NCBI GenBank assembly: GCA_021199695.1
Contig: JAJQHP010000138.1
Location: forward strand, 1 to 9,916
Source of the DNA: Clostridiales bacterium
GTDB taxonomy: Bacteria; Bacillota; Clostridia; Oscillospirales; Oscillospiraceae
DNA: 9,916 nt
Direction of reading: 5' to 3'
How positions within the stretch are numbered: position 1 is the first letter of the stretch; the number at the start of each line of letters is the position of its first letter. The notes under the pieces were generated by a model, which did not search any database, was not told where the DNA came from, and saw only the letters and a program-made list of their open reading frames with translations. A program made the position numbers and the translations under genes. Positions 1-7,527 of the stretch are shown one piece after another.

Positions 1-729
1 ATCAAATATGACTACCACAACGCCAAGGTCCTGCTCAAGAGCGAGGCCAGGGGACCGGATGCAAGCCGCCTTCTGGTGGCCACCGGCCGGGTCCCCGGGG
101 CAGCTCTGGCAAAGGCCCTGGCGGAGGGGGAGCTGAGCGATCTGCCCAAGCCCCTGGCCCAGGCCATGCTGGAGGCCCGGAGCCTGCTGGCGTCTACAAA
201 GGACCCCCAGCAGGCGGACTTCCTGCTGGACCAGGCCTACTTCCGGGAGATGGCGGACATGGCGGCGGAGACTGGCTCCTCCTTCCTGGAGGGGTATGTG
301 GCCCTGATGGTGGACGCCGCCAACCTGCGCAGCCTGGTCCGGGTGCGCCGGATGGGAAAGGACAGCGACTTCTTAAAGACCGTCCTCTTCCGGGGAGGCA
401 GCGTCCCTCCGGAGCGGGTGACGGCGGCGGCGGACGGCTCCGCCGGGCTGGAGCAGATCTACGGCTCCGGTCTGCTGGCAGAGGCCGCTGCATTGGGGCA
501 GACCGCTGCCCAGGGGGGCAGTCTGACCGCCTTTGAGAAGGCCTGCGACAACGCCCAGGCGGCCTATCTCTCCACCGCCCGGCAGGTGGCCTTTGGAGAG
601 CAGCCGGTCATCGCCTATCTGGCGGCCCGGGACAACGAGTTTACCGCCGTCCGTATCATTATGACCGGTCGTCTGGCGGGTCTGCCCGTCAGCGTCATCC
701 AGGAAAGGCTGCGTGATGTCTATGTATAA
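1..729 (+). CDS. atpC: V-type ATP synthase subunit C (5' partial)
   Basis: This is the C-terminal 242 residues of the V/A-type ATPase subunit C (NtpC; called d in eukaryotes). It is a funnel-shaped helical protein that joins the V1 central axle to the membrane rotor ring. The reading frame is open from base 1, so the true start lies upstream; the GTG at 76 is an internal Val codon. The family is usually about 330-350 residues, so roughly the first 100 are missing. Seen directly: the family-typical DYHNAKVLLKSE near the left edge, a DQAYFREM segment, an NLRSLVRVRRMGK helix, and a C-terminus ending in EQPVIAYLAARDNEFTAVRI...RLRDVYV, the standard subunit C ending. It overlaps the start of the F subunit gene by 14 nt, consistent with translational coupling. 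Identity comes from these motifs plus the F-A-B-D genes that follow. Confidence 0.95.
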   Translation: MKYDYHNAKVLLKSEARGPDASRLLVATGRVPGAALAKALAEGELSDLPKPLAQAMLEARSLLASTKDPQQADFLLDQAYFREMADMAAETGSSFLEGYVALMVDAANLRSLVRVRRMGKDSDFLKTVLFRGGSVPPERVTAAADGSAGLEQIYGSGLLAEAAALGQTAAQGGSLTAFEKACDNAQAAYLSTARQVAFGEQPVIAYLAARDNEFTAVRIIMTGRLAGLPVSVIQERLRDVYV

Positions 730-1033
730 GATCGCCGTACTGGGGGACCGGGAGAGCGTCCTGGGCTTCCAGGCACTGGGTCTGGATGTCCACACCGCCG
801 AGACGGTGGAGGCCGCCAAAAAGACCCTCCACCAACTGGCAAGAGACGGGGAGACCGCCATTATCTACCTGACGGAGCAGCTCGCCGTCCAGATGCAGGA
901 CGAGATCAACCGATATAAGGACGAGGTCATGCCGGCCATCATCCTCATCCCAGGCAAGGACGGCTCTCTGGGCATCGGGATGCAGAACATCACCGATTCC
1001 GTGGAGCGGGCCGTGGGAGCCGACATATTATAA
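716..1033 (+). CDS. atpF: V-type ATP synthase subunit F
   Basis: This small cytoplasmic rotor subunit (NtpF-like, 105 residues with the chosen start) binds the central axle subunit D and modulates V1 rotation and ATP hydrolysis. It has a Rossmann-like fold. Seen directly: N-terminal YKIAVLGDRESVLGFQALG and C-terminal PAIILIPGKDGSLGIGMQN followed by ITDSVERAVGADIL, both diagnostic of the family. Three in-frame starts compete: GTG 713, ATG 716 and ATG 722. AGGAAAGG at 701-708 lies 7 nt before ATG 716, the best spacing, so 716 is chosen, although 722 (MYKIAVLGD) would also give a normal-length protein. The start lies inside the end of the C subunit gene. A 60-nt gap with a possible hairpin separates it from the A subunit gene. 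Confidence 0.95.
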   Translation: MSMYKIAVLGDRESVLGFQALGLDVHTAETVEAAKKTLHQLARDGETAIIYLTEQLAVQMQDEINRYKDEVMPAIILIPGKDGSLGIGMQNITDSVERAVGADIL

Positions 1034-1041
1034 CGAAGGGA

Positions 1042-1064
1042 GCCGGGGGACCCCGTTTCCCGGC
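1042..1064 (+). other. Possible hairpin in the atpF-atpA gap
   Basis: GCCGGG (1042-1047) can pair with CCCGGC (1059-1064) around an 11-nt loop that could add further G-C pairs. No T-run follows, so this is not a terminator. It might be an mRNA stability or processing element that lets the A subunit be made at a different level from F. It is short, GC-rich DNA makes such matches common, and its role is speculative. Confidence 0.3.
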
Positions 1065-1093
1065 GAACCGATAAGAAAGAAGGTAGAAAACCT

Positions 1094-2863
1094 ATGGGCA
1101 AGATCGTCAAGGTGTCCGGCCCGCTGGTGGTCGCCACCGGCATGGCGGACGCCAATATGTCCGACGTGGTCCGTGTGGGTGAGCAGCGGCTGATCGGCGA
1201 GATCCTGAACATGGAGGGGGATTCCGCCTCCATTCAGGTCTATGAGGAGACCTCCGGCGTCGGTCCGGGCGCAGAGGTGGTCACCACCGGCACCCCCCTG
1301 TCCGTGGAGCTGGGCCCCGGCCTGCTGGAGAATATCTATGACGGCATCCAGCGTCCGCTGGAAGGCATTATGAAGGTCTGCGGCCACAACATCCGCCGCG
1401 GCGTGGAGGTCCCCGCCCTGGACCGGGAAAAAAAGTGGGACTTTGTCGCCACCGCCAGGGTGGGCGACCGGGTCGTGGGCGGCGACATCATCGGTACCGT
1501 CCAGGAGACCGCCTCCACCGAGCACCGCATCATGGTGCCCGTCAAGCTCAGCGGTAAGATCGTCTCCATCTCCTCCGGCTCTTACACGGTGGTGGACACC
1601 GTGGCCGTGCTGGAGACCGCCGACGGCGAACGGGTCAATCTGACCATGATGCAGAAGTGGCCCGTCCGTGTGGGCCGCCCCTACAAGAAGAAATATCCCC
1701 CCAGAGTGCCTCTCTGCTCCGGACAGCGGGTCATCGACACCCTGTTCCCGGTGGCAAAGGGCGGCACCGCCGCCGTCCCCGGCCCCTTCGGCTCCGGCAA
1801 GACGGTGGTGCAGCACGCCCTGGCCAAGTGGTCCGACGTGGACATCGTGGTCTACATCGGCTGCGGCGAGCGCGGCAACGAGATGACCGACGTGCTCCGG
1901 GAGTTCCCCGAGCTCATCGACCCCCGCACCGGGGAGACGCTGATGAAGCGGACGGTGCTCATCGCCAACACCTCCGATATGCCGGTGGCCGCCCGTGAGG
2001 CGTCCATCTACACCGGCATCACCATCGCTGAGTATTTCCGCGACATGGGCTACGACGTGGCCGTCATCGCCGACTCCACCTCCCGCTGGGCCGAGGCCCT
2101 CCGCGAGATGTCCGGTCGTCTGGAGGAGATGCCCGGCGAGGAGGGCTATCCCGCCTACCTGACCTCCCGTCTGGCCCAGTTCTACGAGCGGGCGGGCATG
2201 GTCTCCTGCCTGGGCGGGGAGGAGGACCGCCGGGGCTCTCTGACCGCCGTGGGCGCCGTGTCTCCTCCGGGCGGCGACCTGTCCGAGCCGGTGTCCCAGG
2301 CCACCATGCGCATCGTCAAGGTGTTCTGGTCCCTGGACTCCTCTCTGGCCTATCGCCGTCACTTCCCGGCCATCAACTGGCTCAACTCCTACAGCCTGTA
2401 CATGGACTCCCTCAAGCCCTGGTTTGACGAGCATCTGGGACCCCAGTTCATGCGCCGCCGGGAGCGGGCCATGGCTCTGCTCCAGGAGGAGTCCAGCCTG
2501 AACGAGATCGTCCAGCTGGTGGGCAAGGATTCCCTGTCCCCCAACGATCAGCTCACCCTGGAGGTGGCCAAGATGATCCGGGAGGACTTCCTCCAGCAGA
2601 ACGCCTTTGTGGACATCGACTCCTTCTCCGAGTACAAGCGCCAAGACCTGATGCTGGGGCTGATTCTCGACTATGAGACCCTGTGCCGGGCCGCCCTGGA
2701 GAAGCACGCCGACCTGAACGGGCTGTTCGAGATCGACGCCCGGGTGGGCATCGGCCGGGCCAAGACGGTGAACCCCGACCAGTATGAGGAGGTCTACGCC
2801 CGGATCCGCAGCGATATGGAGGCCCAGATCTCCGCCATCGCAGAGAAGGGAGAGGAGTACTGA
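1094..2863 (+). CDS. atpA: V-type ATP synthase catalytic subunit A
   Basis: This is the catalytic ATPase subunit of the V1 head (three copies alternating with B), which couples ATP turnover to rotation on the cytoplasmic face of the membrane. At 589 residues it has the standard length. In order: N-terminal beta-barrel (about 1-70), the V-type-specific bulge domain including [17 protein letters not shown] at 101-117, Walker A GPFGSGKT at 230-237, the GER motif with catalytic Glu259, the [16 protein letters not shown] segment from Asp327, the alpha/beta signature [10 protein letters not shown] at 425-434, and a helical C-terminus. The catalytic residues are intact. The bulge insertion separates it from the F1 beta subunit. 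ATG 1094 is preceded by GAAGG with about 10 nt spacing. Its stop codon overlaps the start of the B subunit gene (TGATG), so the two are probably translationally coupled. The subunit alone does not show whether the complex pumps H+ or Na+. Confidence 0.98.
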   Translation: MGKIVKVSGPLVVATGMADANMSDVVRVGEQRLIGEILNMEGDSASIQVYEETSGVGPGAEVVTTGTPLSVELGPGLLENIYDGIQRPLEGIMKVCGHNIRRGVEVPALDREKKWDFVATARVGDRVVGGDIIGTVQETASTEHRIMVPVKLSGKIVSISSGSYTVVDTVAVLETADGERVNLTMMQKWPVRVGRPYKKKYPPRVPLCSGQRVIDTLFPVAKGGTAAVPGPFGSGKTVVQHALAKWSDVDIVVYIGCGERGNEMTDVLREFPELIDPRTGETLMKRTVLIANTSDMPVAAREASIYTGITIAEYFRDMGYDVAVIADSTSRWAEALREMSGRLEEMPGEEGYPAYLTSRLAQFYERAGMVSCLGGEEDRRGSLTAVGAVSPPGGDLSEPVSQATMRIVKVFWSLDSSLAYRRHFPAINWLNSYSLYMDSLKPWFDEHLGPQFMRRRERAMALLQEESSLNEIVQLVGKDSLSPNDQLTLEVAKMIREDFLQQNAFVDIDSFSEYKRQDLMLGLILDYETLCRAALEKHADLNGLFEIDARVGIGRAKTVNPDQYEEVYARIRSDMEAQISAIAEKGEEY

Positions 2864-4245
2864 TGATCAAGGAATATAAGACGATCAGTGAGATCTCCGG
2901 CCCGCTGATGGTGGTGCGCCGGGTGGAGGGCGTCACCTATGACGAGCTGGTGGAGATCGCCCTGCCCGACGGGGAGCGCCGCCGGGGCAAGGTGCTGGAG
3001 GTCAACGGCGACAAGGCCGTGGTCCAGCTCTTCGAGCCCTCCGCCGGTATCAACCTGGCCCAGTCCAGGGTCCGCTTCCTGGGTCATCCCCTGGAGTTGG
3101 GGGTGTCCGAGGATATGCTGGGGCGGGTGTTCTCCGGCATGGGTGAGCCCATCGACGACGGCCCCGCCATCCTCCCGGAGGAGTACAAGGACATCAACGG
3201 CCTTGCCATGAACCCCGCCGCCCGGGACTACCCCAACGAGTTCATCCAGACCGGCATCTCCGCCATCGACGGCCTGAACACCCTGGTCCGCGGACAGAAG
3301 CTGCCCATCTTCTCCTGCTCCGGCCTGCCCCACAACCAGCTGGCGGCCCAGATCGCCCGGCAGGCCAAGGTGCTGGACGACTCCTCCAAGTTCGCCGTGG
3401 TCTTTGCCGCCATCGGCATCACCTTCGAGGAATCGGAGTACTTTGTCCAGGAGTTCCGGCGCACCGGCGCCATCGACCGGGCTGTGATGTTCGTCAACCT
3501 GGCCAACGACCCCGCTGTGGAGCGTATCTCCACTCCCCGTATGGCCCTGACCGCCGCAGAGTATCTGGCTTTTGAAAAGGATATGCACGTGCTGGTCATC
3601 CTGACCGACATCACCAACTACGCCGAAGCCCTGCGGGAGATCTCCGCCGCCAAGAAGGAGGTCCCCGGCCGCCGCGGCTATCCCGGCTATCTGTACACCG
3701 ACCTTGCCACCATGTACGAGCGGGCGGGCCGTCAGCTGGGCAAGCCAGGCTCCATCACCATGATTCCCATCCTCACCATGCCCGAGGACGACAAGACCCA
3801 CCCCATCCCCGACCTGACGGGCTATATCACCGAGGGCCAGGTCATCCTGTCCCGGGAGTTGTACCGGAAGAACGTGATGCCGCCCATCGATGTGCTGCCC
3901 TCCCTGTCCCGTCTGAAGGACAAGGGCACCGGAGCCGGTAAGACCCGAGAGGACCACTCCGGCACCATGAACCAGCTGTTTGCCGCCTACGCCACCGGCA
4001 AGGAGAACAAGGAGCTCATGTCCATCCTGGGCGAGGCGGCCCTGACCAAGACCGACCTGCTCTACGCCAAGTTTGCCGACGAGTTTGAGCGCCGCTATGT
4101 CTCTCAGGGCCAGGACGAGAACCGCTCCATTGAGGAGACCCTGGACCTGGGCTGGGAGCTGCTGAGCATCCTGCCCAAGACCGAGCTGAAGCGGATCAAG
4201 CCGGAGTATATCGACAAGTACCTGCCCAAACAGGACCGGCAGTAA
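2863..4245 (+). CDS. atpB: V-type ATP synthase subunit B (non-catalytic)
   Basis: This subunit alternates with A in the V1 hexamer and completes the catalytic interface without hydrolysing ATP efficiently itself. It is 460 residues, typical for the family. As expected for B, the Walker A lysine is absent and the equivalent loop reads SGLPHNQ (153-159). The alpha/beta signature [10 protein letters not shown] is at 340-349, followed by Arg350, which corresponds by position to the arginine finger known in Enterococcus hirae NtpB. The N-terminus ([13 protein letters not shown]) is the usual beta-barrel start. ATG 2863 overlaps the last base of the A subunit stop codon, with GGGAGAGGAG at 2848-2857 as ribosome binding site. 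This tight coupling suits equal A:B stoichiometry. Nothing in it looks damaged. Confidence 0.98.
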   Translation: MIKEYKTISEISGPLMVVRRVEGVTYDELVEIALPDGERRRGKVLEVNGDKAVVQLFEPSAGINLAQSRVRFLGHPLELGVSEDMLGRVFSGMGEPIDDGPAILPEEYKDINGLAMNPAARDYPNEFIQTGISAIDGLNTLVRGQKLPIFSCSGLPHNQLAAQIARQAKVLDDSSKFAVVFAAIGITFEESEYFVQEFRRTGAIDRAVMFVNLANDPAVERISTPRMALTAAEYLAFEKDMHVLVILTDITNYAEALREISAAKKEVPGRRGYPGYLYTDLATMYERAGRQLGKPGSITMIPILTMPEDDKTHPIPDLTGYITEGQVILSRELYRKNVMPPIDVLPSLSRLKDKGTGAGKTREDHSGTMNQLFAAYATGKENKELMSILGEAALTKTDLLYAKFADEFERRYVSQGQDENRSIEETLDLGWELLSILPKTELKRIKPEYIDKYLPKQDRQ

Positions 4246-4260
4246 GGGAGGGATCGCAGG

Positions 4261-4962
4261 ATGCCTGCCACCACAGTCAACGCCACCCGCATGGAGCTGA
4301 CCCGGCTGAAAAAGAAGCTGGCCACCTCCACCCGGGGCCACAAACTGCTCAAGGACAAGCGGGACGAGATGATGAAGCAGTTTCTGGAGATGGTGCGGGA
4401 GAACCGCGCCCTCCGGAAGCGGGTGGAGGAAGGGATGATCCGGGCCTACGGCTCGTTCACCGTGGCCTCCGCCCTCATGTCCTCCGAGATGCTGGAGCAG
4501 TCCCTGCTCTATCCCAAGCAGAGCGTGGAACTGGACATGAAGTACCAGAACATCATGGGGGTGAATACCCCGGTCTACCGGTTCTCCACCCGGAGCGACG
4601 CCGGCGGAGGAGACATCTACCCCTATGGCTTCGCCACCACCAGCGGCGAGCTGGACGGGGCGGTGGACGCACTGTCCTCCGTGTTCCAGGATATGCTTCG
4701 CCTGGCCCAGATCGAGAAGGCCACCCAGCTGCTGGCGGAGGAGATCGAAAAGACCCGCCGCCGGGTAAATGCCCTGGAGTATGTGGTCATCCCCCAATGT
4801 CAGGAGAACATCAAGTATATCTCCATGAAGCTGTCGGAGAACGAGCGGAACAACACTATTCGCCTGATGAAGGTGAAGGACATGATGCTGGCCGAGTCCC
4901 TGGAGGAGAAGCGACAGGAGACCGCTAAGGCCCTGAAGCTGTTCGACAGCCCGACCCAATAA
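4261..4962 (+). CDS. atpD: V-type ATP synthase subunit D (central axle)
   Basis: This is the central rotor axle of V1 (the functional analogue of F1 gamma, NtpD), 233 residues, which turns inside the A3B3 head and binds subunits F and C. Seen directly: N-terminal TRMELTRLKKKL and GHKLLKDKRDEM (about 9-37), the start of the first long coiled-coil helix; a central region with a glycine-rich patch (113-118, possibly the beta-hairpin area); and the second long helix with EIEKTRRRVNALEY (161-174) and KLSENERNNTIRLMKVKDMM (190-209). ATG 4261 follows GGGAGGG (4246-4252) by 8 nt and lies 15 nt after the B subunit stop. It is the last gene of the operon: a hairpin terminator and a convergent gene follow. 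The charged C-terminal tail (EEKRQETAKALKLF) is slightly longer than in many homologues. Confidence 0.97.
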   Translation: MPATTVNATRMELTRLKKKLATSTRGHKLLKDKRDEMMKQFLEMVRENRALRKRVEEGMIRAYGSFTVASALMSSEMLEQSLLYPKQSVELDMKYQNIMGVNTPVYRFSTRSDAGGGDIYPYGFATTSGELDGAVDALSSVFQDMLRLAQIEKATQLLAEEIEKTRRRVNALEYVVIPQCQENIKYISMKLSENERNNTIRLMKVKDMMLAESLEEKRQETAKALKLFDSPTQ

Positions 4963-4980
4963 CCGTCTCACAGACAGACG

Positions 4981-5013
4981 ACACCCCCGGCAGAGCGTTT
5001 CTGCCGGGGGTGT
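4981..5013. terminator. Bidirectional intrinsic terminator between atpD and obgE
   Basis: A perfect 13-bp inverted repeat, ACACCCCCGGCAG (4981-4993) and CTGCCGGGGGTGT (5001-5013), flanks a 7-nt loop. It lies 18 nt after the atpD stop and 10 nt after the obgE stop on the other strand. The T-run is short on the + side (TGTTT) and broken on the - side, but the position between convergent genes and the strong GC stem support a shared terminator that blocks read-through both ways. Confidence 0.8.
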
Positions 5014-5023
5014 TTCATGCGGT

Positions 5024-6310
5024 TTACCGTTGATATTCAAATTGCAGTCCGTAGAGATCGACGGTGTCTCCGTCCTTGATGCCCTGAGCCTCCAGCTGGT
5101 CGAACAGACCGGAGGCGCGGAGCTTGCCGTCGAACCAGTTGCGGCTCTCGTAATCGCCAAAATTGACCGACTCCATGAGCTGATCCAGCCAGGGGGCCTG
5201 GGCGTACCACACCCCGTCCTCCTGCCAGATCTCAGCGGGGACGGTGGCGTCCACCGTGACCTCCCTGGGCCGCTCCACATACTCCGGCTCGTAATACCGC
5301 ACCGGCGGCAGCTCCCGGAGCCGGGCGGCAACGCTCCACACCAGCTCCTTCACGCCCTGATGGGCGGCGGCGGAGATCTCGAAGCAGGGGAGGCCCTTGC
5401 CCTCCACATAGGCCCGGAAGGCGTCCACCTGGGCTCGGTCATAGCACAGGTCGCACTTGTTGGCCGCCACGATCATGGGACGGCCGGCCAGCTCGGGGGA
5501 GTATTGGGCCAGCTCGGCACAGATGGCGTCAAAGTCCTGGATGGGGTCCCGGCCTTCGCTGCCGGAGACGTCCACCACATGGACCAGCAGACGACACCGG
5601 TCGATGTGCCGGAGGAAGTCGTGACCAAGGCCCGCTCCCTCGCTGGCCCCCTCGATGATGCCGGGGATATCGGCCATCACAAAACTGACCCCATCCTCCA
5701 CATAGACCACCCCCAGATTGGGCATCAGGGTGGTGAAGTGGTAGTTGGCGATCTTGGGATGGGCCTTGGAGACCACGGAGAGCAGGGTGGACTTGCCCAC
5801 GTTGGGAAAGCCAACCAGCCCCACGTCCGCCAGCAGCTTCAGCTCCAGCAGGACCTCCTTCGTCTCCCCGGGACTGCCCGGCTTGGCGAACCGGGGGGCC
5901 TGGCGGGTGGGGGTGGCAAAGTGCTGGTTACCCCAGCCGCCCCGACCGCCCCGGGCCAGGACGAAGGGGTTGCCGTCGGACATATCCCGGATGATCTCCC
6001 GGGTCTCGGCGTCCCGTACCACGGTGCCGGTGGGGACCTTGATGACCAGATCCTCCCCGTCCCTTCCGGAGCAGCGGGCCCCGGAGCCGTCCGAGCCGTT
6101 GGAGGCGGCGTACTTCCGGCGGTAGCGGAAATCCATCAGGGTGGTGAGGTGGCTGTCCGCCACCAGGATCACGTCGCCCCCACGACCTCCGTCGCCCCCG
6201 TCCGGACCGCCGGCGGCCACATATTTCTCCCGGTGAAAGGCGACGGCGCCGTTGCCGCCCTTGCCCGCCTTTACCGTGATTTTTGCAGTATCCACAAAGG
6301 TAGAAGCCAT
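5024..6310 (-). CDS. obgE: GTPase ObgE/CgtA, 50S ribosome assembly
   Basis: This essential Obg-family GTPase binds the 50S subunit, acts late in its assembly, and is linked to stress (ppGpp) responses. It is 428 residues, the full Firmicute length. Domains: the glycine-rich Obg fold (1-160, with repeated GG motifs such as GGPDGGDGGRGGD at 34-46), the G domain with G1 GFPNVGKST (167-175), the FTT switch I threonines (192-194), G3 DIPG (214-217), G4 NKCD (284-287) and G5 SAA (313-315), then the C-terminal OCT domain (about 350-428), which Gram-positive Obg proteins carry. All nucleotide-binding motifs are intact. ATG at 6310-6308 is preceded by GAGGT (complement of 6320-6324) with 9 nt spacing. 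It lies downstream of rplU-prp-rpmA, but a strong terminator intervenes, so expression probably depends on read-through or an unrecognised promoter. Confidence 0.98.
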   Translation of the reverse strand: MASTFVDTAKITVKAGKGGNGAVAFHREKYVAAGGPDGGDGGRGGDVILVADSHLTTLMDFRYRRKYAASNGSDGSGARCSGRDGEDLVIKVPTGTVVRDAETREIIRDMSDGNPFVLARGGRGGWGNQHFATPTRQAPRFAKPGSPGETKEVLLELKLLADVGLVGFPNVGKSTLLSVVSKAHPKIANYHFTTLMPNLGVVYVEDGVSFVMADIPGIIEGASEGAGLGHDFLRHIDRCRLLVHVVDVSGSEGRDPIQDFDAICAELAQYSPELAGRPMIVAANKCDLCYDRAQVDAFRAYVEGKGLPCFEISAAAHQGVKELVWSVAARLRELPPVRYYEPEYVERPREVTVDATVPAEIWQEDGVWYAQAPWLDQLMESVNFGDYESRNWFDGKLRASGLFDQLEAQGIKDGDTVDLYGLQFEYQR

Positions 6311-6333
6311 TTCGATTGTACCTCACAGCGATG

Positions 6334-6357
6334 CCGGAAGGGGAGACGCCCTTCCGG
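6334..6357 (-). other. Hairpin in the obgE 5' leader
   Basis: CCGGAAGGG (6334-6342) and CCCTTCCGG (6349-6357) form a perfect 9-bp stem with a 6-nt loop. It lies between the rpmA terminator and the obgE ribosome binding site. On the - strand it is followed by CATCGCTGTG and not a T-run, so it is not itself a terminator. It may protect the 5' end of obgE mRNA or tune its translation. The base pairing is certain; the role is inferred. Confidence 0.55.
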
Positions 6358-6358
6358 T

Positions 6359-6395
6359 AAAAAAGGCGTGCTGGAAAGCTCTCAGCACGCCTTTT
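6359..6395 (-). terminator. Rho-independent terminator after rpmA
   Basis: On the - strand, a 13-bp perfect stem (AAAAGGCGTGCTG at 6361-6373 with CAGCACGCCTTTT at 6383-6395, 9-nt loop) ends in a run of six T residues (complement of A6359-A6364). It begins 12 nt after the rpmA stop codon. The GC core plus T-run is the classic intrinsic form and should end most rplU-prp-rpmA transcripts before obgE. Confidence 0.88.
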
Positions 6396-6407
6396 CAGTG
6401 GTTTTAC

Positions 6408-6692
6408 TTACTGAGCGATCTCGACGATGGAGACCTGCTTGCGGTCCTTGCCCTTGCGCTCGAACTTGACGGTGCCGTCCTTGAGAGCAAACAGGGTGTC
6501 GTCCTTCCCCTTGGCCACGTTGGTGCCGGGATGGATCTTGGTGCCGCGCTGACGAACCAGAATGTTGCCGGCCAGGACGAACTGCCCATCGGCCCGCTTG
6601 ACGCCCAGACGCTTGGACTCGGAATCACGGCCGTTCTTGGTGGAACCGCCGCCCTTCTTGTGAGCGAAGAACTGGAGAGAAATATTCAGCAT
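6408..6692 (-). CDS. rpmA: 50S ribosomal protein L27 with cleavable N-terminal extension
   Basis: This large-subunit protein has an N-terminal tail that reaches the peptidyl transferase centre. It is 94 residues. Seen directly: an N-terminal extension MLNISLQFF followed by [15 protein letters not shown], then the conserved body ([45 protein letters not shown]). In Firmicutes such as Staphylococcus aureus this extension is known to be removed by the protease Prp after the FF pair. By analogy the cut here lies between Phe9 and Ala10, leaving AHKKGG as the mature start. The adjacent prp gene supports this. ATG 6692 has a strong ribosome binding site, GGAGGTG (complement of 6701-6707), at 8 nt. 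That site lies in the last two codons and the stop region of prp, so translation is probably coupled. Confidence 0.98.
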   Translation of the reverse strand: MLNISLQFFAHKKGGGSTKNGRDSESKRLGVKRADGQFVLAGNILVRQRGTKIHPGTNVAKGKDDTLFALKDGTVKFERKGKDRKQVSIVEIAQ

Positions 6693-6697
6693 GGGTG

Positions 6698-7027
6698 TTA
6701 CACCTCCGTTACAGTGATATAGTCGGGAAATTGCTGGCGAAGGCCGGTGAGATAGACCATCATACCGGTCAGCAGATTCTGACAGGTATGCTCGTCCTCC
6801 CCGGACAGCCCGCCAGGGAGATGGAGGGAGATGTGGGGCTCCTCCGGCTCCACCTTCACCGCCGCAGCCAGGCCGAGCACGTCATTGACGGTGCACTCCA
6901 CCAGCTGGATGGCGGCGACGACGGTGTTGCAGATCAGGTCGGCCCCCTCTTCGGCGTAGCCGCTGTGACCACGGATGTCCACACTGACGATCCGGGCACC
7001 CTCCAGATGAAAGGTGACGGCGGTCAT
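6698..7027 (-). CDS. prp: Ribosomal-processing cysteine protease Prp
   Basis: This 109-residue cysteine protease (formerly YsxB/DUF464) cleaves the N-terminal extension from ribosomal protein L27. Seen directly: the active-site block [14 protein letters not shown] (20-33), whose His21 and Cys33 have the same 12-residue spacing as the catalytic pair known in S. aureus Prp. Later segments (HISLHLPG, and a C-terminal helix with [12 protein letters not shown]) also match the small alpha/beta fold. The stretch after the cysteine reads NTVVAAIQL rather than the commoner AAVSAL-like run, a local divergence that leaves the catalytic pair intact. ATG 7027 shares one base with the rplU stop codon, and the gene ends inside the rpmA ribosome binding site. 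Being sandwiched between L21 and L27 genes is the standard Firmicute arrangement and matches its substrate. Confidence 0.94.
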   Translation of the reverse strand: MTAVTFHLEGARIVSVDIRGHSGYAEEGADLICNTVVAAIQLVECTVNDVLGLAAAVKVEPEEPHISLHLPGGLSGEDEHTCQNLLTGMMVYLTGLRQQFPDYITVTEV

Positions 7028-7341
7028 CAGGCGACGACGATCTTGCCGATGGTCACCTTGGTGTAGGGCTGACGGTGACCCTGAGTGCGCTTATAGCCAC
7101 TCTTGGGCTTGTACTTGAGCACGCGGATCTTCTTGCCCTTGCCGTTCTTCACGACAGAGGCCTCGACCTTGGCGCCCTCCACGGTGGGAGTGCCGAAGGT
7201 GGTGTTCTCCCCGTCGATGACGGCCAGCACCTGGTCAAAGGTCACGTTGTCTCCGGCCTCCACAGGCAGCTTCTCGATGAAGAGGGTGTCGCCCTCAGTC
7301 ACCTTGTACTGCTTGCCGCCGGTCACGATAATAGCGGTCAT
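7027..7341 (-). CDS. rplU: 50S ribosomal protein L21
   Basis: This 104-residue large-subunit protein binds 23S rRNA and is a structural component of the 50S particle. Seen directly: N-terminal [16 protein letters not shown], central [19 protein letters not shown], and the C-terminal rRNA-binding block [19 protein letters not shown] plus [18 protein letters not shown], all characteristic of L21. ATG 7341 is preceded by AAGAGGTG (complement of 7350-7358) with 8 nt spacing. It is the first gene of the rplU-prp-rpmA operon, has its own near-consensus promoter and an ~89-nt leader, and overlaps prp by one base (TGATG). Confidence 0.98.
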   Translation of the reverse strand: MTAIIVTGGKQYKVTEGDTLFIEKLPVEAGDNVTFDQVLAVIDGENTTFGTPTVEGAKVEASVVKNGKGKKIRVLKYKPKSGYKRTQGHRQPYTKVTIGKIVVA

Positions 7342-7430
7342 GCAAAATGCACCTCTTTCCTTGATTACGGACTCGCTCTCCCGGGCGCAGGGCAGATTTC
7401 TCCCCCTGACTTAAACCCTTTCAAAGCGGC
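7342..7430 (-). promoter_or_regulatory. Candidate L21 leader (5' UTR of rplU)
   Basis: This ~89-nt untranslated leader runs from the predicted start at about 7430 to the rplU ATG. Firmicute rplU genes commonly carry an L21 leader RNA for autoregulation, and this is the expected place for one. I can see only modest pairing, for example CAGGG (7388-7392) with CCCTG (7404-7408), and I cannot match the known consensus from memory. The leader is supported by the promoter position; its identity as an L21-responsive element is inferred. Confidence 0.4.
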
Positions 7431-7436
7431 TTTTAT

Positions 7437-7465
7437 ATTTTATCAGCCCATACGCCCCTTGTCAA
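7437..7465 (-). promoter_or_regulatory. Sigma-A promoter of the rplU operon
   Basis: On the - strand there is a perfect -35 TTGACA (complement of 7460-7465), a 17-nt spacer, and a -10 TAAAAT (complement of 7437-7442) that matches consensus at 5 of 6 positions. The predicted start is near 7430. This is the strongest promoter in the window, as expected for a ribosomal protein operon. Confidence 0.85.
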
Positions 7466-7527
7466 CGGGAAAATAGCAAAAAATTTCAATATCCGCGGAA
7501 ATGCCGACAAGGGAACGTTGCCAAACC

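Noticed and set aside
1028..2707. 559-codon open frame on the - strand opposite the V-ATPase A subunit gene
   Set aside because: It lies wholly antisense to a clear gene, its protein is low-complexity (rich in G, H, L, V, D) with no recognisable domain, and such frames arise from GC-biased third codon positions.
4964..4980. CGTCT / AGACG short inverted repeat after atpD
   Set aside because: Only 5 bp and directly next to the much stronger 13-bp terminator; likely chance.
2794..5331. 845-codon open frame on the - strand opposite the B and D subunit genes
   Set aside because: It overlaps two intact genes, crosses the terminator and runs into obgE; the composition is repetitive and typical of an antisense shadow.
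5030..6469. 479-codon + strand frame opposite obgE
   Set aside because: It is antisense to a complete obgE with all GTPase motifs, crosses two hairpins and has no protein family features.
7456..7513. 8-bp inverted repeat CCCTTGTC / GACAAGGG around the rplU -35
   Set aside because: With a 42-nt loop, an 8-bp match is expected by chance about once or twice in 500 nt.
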